64,000 nucleotides of DNA from Mactromeris polynyma (Eukaryota > Mollusca > Bivalvia > Venerida > Mactridae), in contig JASFXZ010000026.1 of NCBI GenBank assembly GCA_032209605.1, forward strand, positions 6,696,001 to 6,760,000, written 5' to 3'. This document shows positions 46,085-58,000 of the stretch, piece by piece (the stretch's first letter is position 1; each line of letters starts with the position of its first letter). The notes below the pieces were generated by a model that was given only the letters and a program-made list of their open reading frames with translations, was not told the DNA's origin and did not search any database. The translations under genes were made by a program, and so were the position numbers.

Positions 46085-49000
46085 CTATTAATGGTAAAAA
46101 GAAATATTATAATTTTTATCATAATTACATTTAACGCAGAACATCCCTAATGGAACCCCGCCAAATAATTGAGACATTGGCTGATATTGGTAGATTATGG
46201 ACTAGTGTGTTGAAGGTCAGTTGCTTCTGGTAATGCCGAAAATATTAGTAACGACCGATCTTCAATGAAATAGTCACGGAATTTATCGAAATTGACCGAT
46301 GTTTCGTTTCGGCAGGACTCCATTCAGGGTGTTCTACCTTAATAGAACAACTAATGAAATCAATACATTTTTTCATTGTTGTAATAACATTTTTACGATC
46401 AACGTATGATAGTTTCACTTCATTCGTACTTACTGGCGTTGAGTTCTAGTCTCCACATTTCTAACAAGACCCATTTTTCACACAATGATTATATGCACTT
46501 TACTTCTGGACACAAAGTCGTTTTAAATAAAAACTAACAAAAACACTACAATTCCAAAAATTATTATTACATTGATACAAATATGATATAATGGCCATTG
46601 TTTTACAAACAAAATAACACCAAATTGCATAACTGGTAAATAGCTACCCTTTAGTGGAAACAAACATGTAAATAATTTAGCAGTCAGGCAATCCTTCAAT
46701 TTTTGTTTGCATAACCAAAATCCACAATTTTTGAGGTGGGTATTTGAATCTCAGATTTAATTTTCAGACATTGTTAATTTTTCAACACTAAAGAAACTGC
46801 ATGAAAGAGCTATACATGTTCACACCCAATCAATTTCAACTTTGTATGGATGGTTTTTGCCTGGACTATACAGTCAGTTTATTTAGCATAAAACAACACA
46901 AGAAAAAGTGTTTATTTATTATAGTGTTACCCCTATTTAAAGGGCCAGCCATTTATGACTTATGAGACACCTACTTTCTGAGCACATTTACTTCCTGATT
47001 CCTATCCTTCAATGCCAGACACCAGGCAGCTAGGCACACGGTAACCATTATTTAACTAGCTGGCGGCTCACCAACCGGCCATATCAGATCGTACCATTAC
47101 CTCCCGCTCCCAAGGCAGATGCCTTAACCACTCAGTCAGGGGAGACGGTTGCATAAAACTCTAAGCTGACAATGGTAAAGCCTTGAAAGATTTTAATAAT
47201 TCATACCATAACAGTCAGATAGGAGTTACCCTTGTAAAAGAATATAGGTCAAAGCAAACATCTGTTAGATCTATTGTTCTTGGGGTATATTAAACACAAC
47301 ACCAGGGCAATATGAAAAACTACCTATATGTCTAGCTATTGGGAAAAGTCATGCATCAAAGATAAAAATGTCATAGAAAAAATTGTCAAGATGCACAATG
47401 CATGTTAGAATGCTTCATTAGATCATGACAAGTTTTTGGAATACCCGTATTTCACTAAATTTTTGGCAAAATATGATCCTAAGTATTAACCATGTGTCTA
47501 TGTACAGTAAAACCACACTTAAAGACCACCTCAAAATTAAGAACACAATTTTCAAGTCCATTTTCACTGTTTTACTCTTTATTCAACCTCAATATTAAGG
47601 CCACCTCAATAATAAGAACAGTTTTCAAGTGTCCCAAGGGTGGTTGCATTATTGAGGTTTTACTGTATAAACAATTTTGTCACCAGAAATTCGAGGACGA
47701 AAACAGTATCAAGAGAAACGTCACATAGTGCAGGTAATGCCATATTGCCATAGCGATATTATGACAAATTATATTTTAAAAAGATGGGATTATAACCACT
47801 GAACAAAACAAAGCTTTAAGTATATGCTCTGGTTTCAAACCATGTTTGGTACACAGATTTTCACACACAAATATAGTACATGTATATAGATAATATTAGC
47901 ACCAAGATATATAGATAAATTTTGCTATGAATAAGAAAGATACAATGCAGCAGTGAATAGAGATCCAGAAAGCAAACCAGTCTCAGTAGAGTCACTATCA
48001 TACAACAAATGATCCACAGAATTTTATGATATTACTCAAATTTTCTTCTTATTTTTGTTCACGAAAATCACATTAAAACCATTGCTGAACTGAATAAGAG
48101 CATTGTCAGCCATTTTGCCTCAAACAGAATCTTTATGGTAAATGATAGTCACTATGTTTTGCAGACACTAAGAATGTTTTAAAGCCTGTAAATACAATAT
48201 AGGACGTTCCCAACAATATCAAATATAACAAGAGCATATCGAAGGTTCAGCACAAGACTATATCCTAACTCCTATGTATTTATATACATGTAGGAATTAG
48301 GATAGTCTTGCACTGAACCCTCGATATATAATCTGACAAAGCAATGTCACCAATTAATGTTAAATAATATGTATTTTTAATTCAATTTTCTGCATTATAA
48401 TGCTTTTATTGATAAGACATGATAATGTTCAACATTTGTATTAAAGTTCATTGGAATCCCTTGAATTAAGATTAAATCTGAGTCACACATAGTTTTGACA
48501 GGACGGACAAACTAACATACAGGACAGCGATTACTAAATGTCTCCCTTCGAAATATAAAAAGAAAAATTCGATATAAAACACAACATCAATTGAGACAAT
48601 AGACAGTTGAGTTCCCACATTTACAATATTTACCTCCCTTGTTCTGAATAGTCGGCCATATTGATAGGCAAATTTCCTTAATGTTTTTAGGATTATAATG
48701 AAAAACGATAATAAAATAATCAGATATATAAAAGTAACTTATTTATTATTCTCATGTGGGCAGATGGCTCAGAAAGTTGAAGAAAAAGTGGTTGTCACAA
48801 GCAAATTATCTTGCTATTTTCTCAATTATCACATATTTGGGAAGAACAAGGGAGGTAAATATTGTAGATGTGGGAACTATCGATTGTGTGACAGTTTGGT
48901 CTTGATGTTCAAACAGCATAATTTACAGTTTCACAACAACCAGTAAAAATTATAGCAGCAAACAACACCGCCATTACAACATCTGGACAGACAGTATGAT

Positions 49001-52000
49001 AAATGGTAGAAAATATCGGAAGGTAAATATGTAAATGGTAAAAGACAATACGTAGAGGGAATGGAGGCATTCTAATAAAGTAAAAAATATACGATATTGC
49101 AATTTGGATCTTTGAGACTTTTTGACAGAGGCAAGTGTAGTTAACCTTAATCCAAGTTAAATTTACATGAAAATGACGTTAGGTCGCTGTGGTGTAGTGG
49201 TTAGCATAACGGACTGGCAATCCGGAGACCCGGGTTCGAATCCCGGTAGTGCCATTGACTGATTTGATATGATTTCATATGCCTCATTGTAGCTAAAGGC
49301 CTAATAGAGTAATGCGTTAAATGAACACTGTCTACAGGACACGGATGCCACCACAGAAGCTGCACATTACTGAGAAAACAACATCTGATCAAACTGTAGG
49401 CCAGGATAATTATCTTACCATCAAATTTATCTTTGATCTAAAAAGTTTAAAACTTAACCAATATACAGCAAGAATGAAGCTAAAAGCCAAGAAAGCAGCT
49501 AACACTTCGAGGAAGTTCAATAGAACAGTCTTTGAAAATATGTAGGCAAGCCAAGTAAATATCCACTTGATAAATCATTACACAGCTTGATACACAATGG
49601 CATACAGACAGATGGACACGACTTAATTGTCAACACACACACTGATTATATAAAGAGAATGCATTATACATTTATAAAGCTATTGATAGAAAAAGACACA
49701 CCCATGACCTTTGACCTATTTCACTTTTTGACAGAGTCAGTAGGATCTTTAAATATTGACAACAGTGATATAAACCTGGATCATGATTTAAAAACATGAC
49801 AACATCCCTACCTGAAATAATAGAATGGTCTCAAATATCATTCAGTCATGAATATTGGACATTTTCTTCCTGAGGGGTGAATGCGGTTTATGTACTTCAT
49901 GCGATTTAATGATCATTGTAAACATAAAATTCTCTGTTTTGGTGTAACCTACATATATCCACACAAACTCACACAGTCATACAATATCTGGGTAAAACCA
50001 AGTTTTATTCATACTACAATGAGTTCTTCATTTTTCTATTTTTTCCCCAAATTTCCAAAGCAACATACAAGATATTTGCATCATTAAACAAAAAGGCATT
50101 TACGGTATTCAGGATATTTTATGACATTCAGAAGTTTTGTCATAAAGAAACATTTCCCTCTATAAAAGAATGACATGTAATGCTTATAACACACAGTAAG
50201 TGAAAAGGTCAACACAAACCCCACTGATATTTACTTACAATGCTTAATATTGGTGCTATATGGTTTTCAAGATATGAGGGCTGCTATGGGATTTACAACC
50301 ACTTCTGTAAGTGACGTCATTTCAAGAAAAGGCAACATGTGATGTCACTATTTACAAGCAGGAAACAGTATTTACTCCAAATGGTCACTTCTTTTTCATA
50401 TTGCTATATGGGGCAAATATTACCGTCAGTATATAGTGACATCGTATGTGACGTTTTCTTGAAATGACGTCATTTAAAGACGAGGTTGGAAATCGTACAG
50501 CGGCGCTCATATATAATTTTTATACTCCAATAATCAAGAATTTACATAACATCACAAAGACTTAAGTGGAAAACAAGCATAAAATTCAATGGAAGTTTAC
50601 GTACAACAGATAAAGGAAAAAACTTATATAGAATACAAAATATGTAAGGATGCACGAGTATAATCAGATCAATGATGCAAATATTTCCTGGTAGCAGAAC
50701 GATGAAAATAGTATAAAAAAAGTTTATAAAGAAACTTGAGAGCATTTTACACCATTCACTATGTATGGTCATAGGTAGAGAGAGGGTTCTAACTACACAA
50801 AAAAATGAAATGGTAAAAGAGATGTCTGACACTGTTTACGTACTATATAAGCCACTTAATGATGAAAAAGCCACTAAGATAAATACTGGACACAAAATTG
50901 TATTATGGTCCAATTAAAAATCATCTTTTCTGTCTGTTGATAAGTATCTGAGCAACTAATTTGATCATCAAGGGCCTAATATCATAAAAGTGAATTTTGA
51001 GACCAGTATCAGAATGAAGCATTGCCATTGGTTGTATTTAAGACTGAGCTCAGAACCAATCAATGAAAGGCGTTCATTCTGAGACTTGTCACCAAACTTA
51101 GATTTATAATCTTCAATACAGTACTTAGACAAGAAGTGCCCACAGGTGCCCCCACTGTATCACCTATTCAAGGCCCATAACTCTACTTTCCTTTGGTGGA
51201 GAGGGACACAAAACCCGAGGAGCACAACTTCACATGCTGATATACATTCCCATAACGTTTGACAACTGTAGGACCAACATTGAGGAGTTATGAACAATAC
51301 AAGTTTTGTGGAACAGACTGACAGATAGGCAATGGTAAAGTATAGTGCCCCCCACACCATTGTGTGATGGCACAAACAATGCGCACTGAACACGCTCTGG
51401 ACATATGCTTTCATTTATCAGAACACAATAAACTTCCAAGAATCATTTCATGGAAATTGACGAATGGACTACAGAGTTTGATCGATACAATACAACCCCT
51501 CCAGTGTGGTCGTAACTTGAGCAACAACCTCTCTTCAACAACAGAATAAAGTTTTCCTTTAGTAAGTTTATATTATCAATTTAACCTTTCTAGAGCAACA
51601 ACCTATGCATATATCTGACTGGCTGATGTCTGGTAAAAATTTATAAGGGAATATGTTCTTGGCAAAGCGAAAATAACCTCTGTAGGTAACAAGACTATTA
51701 TGGTATATACTATATACCAAACAGTGAGGTCACAAGTGATAAATGCCCCTAAGTCGAATGTCCTTGCTTAGGACCTTAACCAGACCCGACTCATTTGGTA
51801 TAACACATGCTCAACATTCCTGTAACAAATTATTGCTTGGATAGTTTAAGAGTTATTACTGAAACATGAAGAATTTAGGACAGACTAACTAAAATACAGA
51901 TAGACATGGCAATAACTTCATGCCATCCTTCGTGGGCATAAAAGTCAACATCTAATTATGACACCAGTAGTAATGTCTCAGTGGCTTTTTTGTCATTTTG

Positions 52001-55000
52001 TGGTATATAAATACAAGACTACAATTAAATGGTACCTGTAGATGGGACTTAAGTGTCTGCTGTAAATATTAATAAAAAATACAGATAAATCATTGTGATC
52101 ATATGGTACTTATTTTCTCAACACCCGCAAATTACCTTCAAATTGTACCAATGTACTTATATAACAGTCTCTTTGGTTGCTATGGAAAATATAAATATCT
52201 TTGAAATTGAGACATTCTTTGTTTATTTGCAAAATCAAATTGTAAACAATAATGGAACTACAATACATGTAGGACTTAGATAATCACCGAAATACCACAT
52301 GCCATCATTTTCACTGCAGCATTTCTTACTAAACTATGTACGTTTTAATCTGTTATCAGTCGAAAATTTGCAAAAATATGACAATGATTATTATAATATT
52401 AGACAAATAAATAAAAATAAATGCATAAACTTTATACAAATATAAGAGAGCACACCAAGGGCGTAGCTATGGTGAACTTGATGCTCAAAGTTTCAGAGGG
52501 GTCCGGAAAAAAGTGTAGCTAGATCGTCAGAGATGCATTTCGTTCGGGTAAATTTGCATAATTACAATAACATCAAAAACATACATTAAATATTTTATTG
52601 CAGTTTTGGCCATTTTTACAAATTTTGGCCATTTTTACAAAAAGTGTAGGTGCATAAGCGCCCTACACGGCCTATAGGAATTTACGCCCTTGCACCCACA
52701 AAAAAAATAATGTCATGATAACATTTGTATTATAAAATATCCACAGTTATGTATACATAGTGAGTGTAAATGGAAACTAGTCATTTAATGAGCGCACTAT
52801 TCACAAACAACTTCAGACTGAAACTTAGATTTAGACTGTAAAATCTATAACTTTCCTCTTGTTCCCACGTTGTTGTTACATTGTAAACGTTGATCAAACT
52901 TGGTACAAGTGTAGAGTGGGTAACAACAATTATTCAAACAAAATTTCATTGGATTAGATTTAATGAAAAACGAAATGCTTTTCAATTTAATTTTTATAAA
53001 ATTTGAAATCTAAGTCTGATTACATTGTATACTTGGAATTATCCCGAGTAGCACTAGACAATCAGAGTTTGTTGTTATAAAAATGGAGACCAATCTTAGA
53101 ATGAGGCCCTGCCATTGGTCATTCGAGTTAAAAACAACCAATCCACTGATTGAGATTAAACTAGTTTCCAAGCTCAGTTGTACATGTATAACATCCAATC
53201 CTAGCGTATGCAGAATATTTTCTGATTTGAGGTCATATTAGACAATAGTCTTCAAACATCCTAGAACATCGATGTGAGAAGGCAGTTAAATCAGGAAGTT
53301 GAACAAAAATGAAAATGAAAAATGTACTTCATCAGCCAAAATTTATAAGCGAGTTCATTTACAAAACGTAGTATTAGTTGAAAACAAAATGCATCAATCA
53401 AAAAGAACGAAGAATATGGCATCATGATTACTTAATACACATTAATCTTGAATTTATATTTTCATGAAATTCTATCACTTACTTTATAACAAAATCTAAA
53501 TTCATAAGTATTGTAAAGAGTATACCACAAGTCCCGTAGTGTATTAATTTCGTTTCATTTATCCAACAGACAGAAGCACAAGTCCATATTATGGCTTTTA
53601 CAATTACCAGGCATGAGAATGCAAAATTTCAAAATCAGCTGAAAATTTGACAAGGGGTCCAGGGAGCCGCTGAAGCATCTGGCTTTTAAGAACCTAAGAT
53701 AGCTTAAATTGAATCAAAAACGGCCCTTGCGAGTATCAAATCTGAGGATTTCTGTGAACGCGCGGAAAATTCTCATGCCTGAAGTACTTTGACCAGAAGA
53801 AAGTTAATTTCAAATACTGAAACTATTGGATGACCCATACTGGAATTGAATCAAATTACTTCAACAAGGTGAAGCAGTTTCACCCTTGGGATCATAGGTT
53901 TGAGCCGAATGTGGGCCATTAAATATTTCAAATATCTAAATCATTAGTATATGCACACTCCAAATATTTCATAAGAGACAAGGACTTGAGATCAGGTAGA
54001 AAGGGATTTAGAAATGAGTTCAGGAAATGAGTAGGGAGTTATGAAATTAGGGATATGAAACAAACTCCAGCAGGGAGAGGATTCGACAAAACAAATTAAG
54101 ACCTTCCTTAGAATTGAAGTATTGGATAAACTATGTTATACTGATTTTCAGTCAGAATAATAGAAAGTAGATAAGATTTATACGAAGACATTATGTAGTA
54201 TGTGTACAAAATGTATTATGGTAGGTCCAGTTAACAAGAGAAGAGTGACACACAACACCAAGTAAATATGTTTTTATAGAGAAAAAGAGTTGTCCATTAA
54301 GAATTAAGAATTTATCTGTGATTTCATTTTGTTTAACTACTTGGTTTTCTTTATTTTCATTTTTTACAGGCACAGCTGGCCGGAATTAATCACTTCACCA
54401 TCTACAGCAAATATACTCTGAACAAAACAGTCCCAAATATAATGTTAAAGAAATGCTTTCTATTTAGTCATTATCAAATGTTTTGAAAGTCAATATTTCA
54501 TGAATCACTCGGAGAATTCAAATCTTTCAGGGAGATATTTCACATGAACGCAGAGAAAACAGATTATTTATAGTCAACTTCTGACAAGTATTGGAGCTTT
54601 AAAAAAAGAAAACAAGAAATATCTTGAAAAAAGATGGTTGGCGCAATTTGAACGTTAAGATTTTTTGTGCAACATAAAACAATGCCGAGATGTTACGATT
54701 GCTGGTCACTCCAGATGCAAAATGGATTTCGGTAAATTCACCGGAATTCAGTGCATTTTGGTAAGGTAATGTATTCTTTATCGAAAGGTTAACCAATCCG
54801 CATCAAGGTTACAAACTTTGTTCAGGTGAAGAGAAATTGCCATGGTCGTTAACTTAAGATTTAATTGGTTTATACAACACAGATATGCAAATAGCAAAAC
54901 CATGTTAGTATGGCTGCGCTGAAGAAAGGTTCACTGCTAACAAATAAAAATGAAATCACAGAAAAAAGCAGGTAAACAATAGTATAGAATATATAAGTAT

Positions 55001-58000
55001 AGCTATATAAAACTCTATAACTAGCAAATATTACACATAGATAAAATTACCGTAAAGACTGGTAAAAATGCCCCGGGCTTAAATAAAAATCACAGATTTT
55101 CATCAACACCCTTTCAATACTTAATCCTGTAAGTACTGAGTCAATAAAAAAATTTCTAAAAAAAAATTATTGCAAGTTTCATAAAGCTTGAAGATTTCAT
55201 CATAAAATTTCATATAAACTCAATTCAGTAATGGCTGCACCACGTAGTTCTTTTCATGTAATTCTTTGCAAAAAAATTATTAAAAAAATTAGATCAATAA
55301 TTATATTAAATTTCAATATTAACTACAGTATCAACAAAGGATGCGTAATATGTATTTACCATAATTCAAAGAGGAAAAAAGCACATTTCTTAGTATCAAA
55401 ACACAGAATTTGTCTAAATTCTTCGAAGAAACTTGCATACCTTACCAAACATCACCGACGCATAAGGATAAAACTATTGCATGTGTTTTATCGCAGGACT
55501 GAATAGCTTATACTGCAAAGCACTGTTTTTTATCAAAGATGGATATGAAAATTTTCACTCACACAATGCTTCAGAAATAAATAAATTGGGTTCAACACAA
55601 TATAAAATATCTACGACAATTTCTACCCACCCTGTGTATGTTCCACGAATTCCAAATATCACTAGTAAGCATGAATATAAACATATCAAAAAATTAAATA
55701 AATCAATTTTCATAAAATTATTCTATCTCTCACAAACCAAAATGCAAATTATGCACACACAAGTGAATAAATATACATCCATGCTTCCAACAGGTTGTCT
55801 GAATCAATCAAATCTAGTTATTATGCTACATATTTAATGCAAGCATTGACAATTTAGTGGCGACCAGAAAAATGCCGAAATAATTCTGTATTTGTCCCAG
55901 GCTTCCTGTATAAATATTATAGATAGTTCCCACATCTACAATATTTCCCTCCCTTGTTCTTAATGATCAGACATTTTGATAGGCAAAACTGATAAGCTTT
56001 TATAGGAGTATTTCCCAAATATGTGATAATTGAGAAAATACCAAGAGAATTTGCAAGTGACAACCACTTTTTCTTCAACTTTCTAAGCCAACTGCCTACA
56101 TGAGAATAAAGAATAAGTTTTTGTATGTCTGATTATTTTATCATCATTTACATTATATTCCCTTAGTATAAACTTTAAGGAAATGTGCCTATCAATATGG
56201 CAGACTATTCAGAACGAGGGAGGTAAATATTGTAAATGTGGGAGCTCTCTATTGGGAAGACTTAAGCCACTGCTGTATAACTTTTTCATAAACTTTAAAT
56301 CTAGCCAATGGAGGCTATTTTCTATTTTTCTTTATCAATAAATTTTACAGGTTAATATTTGTATAAACAGCCCTATGACACACGGCCCTGATGGGTGCCT
56401 TGAACAAGCCTTGAATAAGATCGAAGTGGAACTTTCAATCATGCGTTTAGTACAAGAGGTCAAATCACAAACAGGAAAATGCAGCAAACAGGCTGTTAGT
56501 TTAAACATATCATCACCAATCCAGACTGAAGATTGACTCCAGGATCACCAGAACAATCTGGTAACCATAGTAACACAATATACCCAAATACTCACCCTTC
56601 TGTATCTGGTATAATTTGAACAACCCTGGAACCTTTTCCTGGACCAATTGGTTTTCGTTGATAGTGACTCCTAAAACAGTACAACTTGAAAATGATCAAA
56701 ATGAACACTAAGAGAATGGTTTATAATGATAACAAATGACAAGTCAGATTCCCATGGAAAAAGGGCAAAGCTACACTATCCATTTTCAAGAAATTACATC
56801 AAATATTACCGAATAAAATTTGGATCTACACAAGCAGGTTAGAGCTACAATCTGACACAGATGAACATTTTTTCATTTTCTCCACTTAAATTCTGATTTA
56901 AATTCTCTCCACATGGATTCTGATGTCAGAAGACATTAAGCTGTTGGAAAGATCCAATGTTTGCCTCTGAGTAGCTACTGGCCTGATAAGGTCAGTTGTG
57001 TCTTGACATTCAAATATATATATATAAGCTGCGCCACAACAAAACCTGTATTAGTGACCAAGAAGTCCATTTTCAGGTTTTTACATTTTCTAACAGATAT
57101 GTCTTTCAACTTTCATTAAATGACAGAAGTATTAAAATCGGACATCTACTTTTCTTTTTATAGCAATTCCAATATTAAAAATAAGATGCAAAAGTAAGCT
57201 ACAAGAACACGACGTCGCATCAGAATGTACATAATTCTTTATAAAAAATATGCCCTTCAAAATGAAGAAAAACCACCTTAAACAAATATTTCCTTATAAG
57301 TTTAATTCTATAAATCACAAGTCTCCAAAACATCTTCGGACAAAGCGGTTATTAGTTTGTGATATCAAACTTTCATTGGGAAATACGTCATATCCAACGT
57401 CACTAATACAGGTTTTGTCGTGACGCAGCTCATATATATGTGCATCAAATTTCAGAAAACAAAATCCCAGTACAGGAAAATATCAAAAAAGTGGTCAAGT
57501 TAATTTTCAAATTCAGTGGTTTATAATATATAAAAGTCTCAACTCATAATTTCTTTAGTGAAAGGCCAAACGTTATGAGAACCACTTTATATCTCATACC
57601 TAAATCTTTGCGTTACCGACTTGTTGCCTCCCTTTTTTAATCTTTCGTGTTCTTTGTAACTACGGTACTGATTCTGTATGACCACAGCAGCATCTCGGCT
57701 CTTCTTGAACCTCTTCTGAGCATAATAACTTCTAAACTGACTCTGAATCAACACTGCTGCCTGAGTCATCTTCTTGTAGTAAGCATACTGTAATATCAAG
57801 TATGAAAATTAGCTGTGTTTTTAAAACAGTATATCTGAAATTTATTTATGCGTTCAAGGTATGTAGTCTTGTTTTCTATCAAAATATACTAAGTAATAAT
57901 TTTGAGAAAATGGCATGTTAATGCCTTCGTACAGACATACTCTAAAACATTGTATTGTGACTTTTCTTAGAAGTTTCCTGGAATTGCATAACACAAGTCT

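Noticed and set aside
41354..48946. Similar short frames starting MAQKVEE at 41.35 and 48.76 kb
   Set aside because: They lie inside two copies of an inverted-repeat element, so the likeness is from the repeat, and the frames diverge with shifts.
33742..54796. Two related minus-strand frames starting MVNLSIK
   Set aside because: They come from two copies of the 300-bp dispersed repeat; downstream parts are unrelated and no conserved coding pattern is visible.
55231..55837. Overlapping plus-strand frames of 91 and 118 residues
   Set aside because: AT-driven composition within the CAMTA last intron; no recognisable motif.
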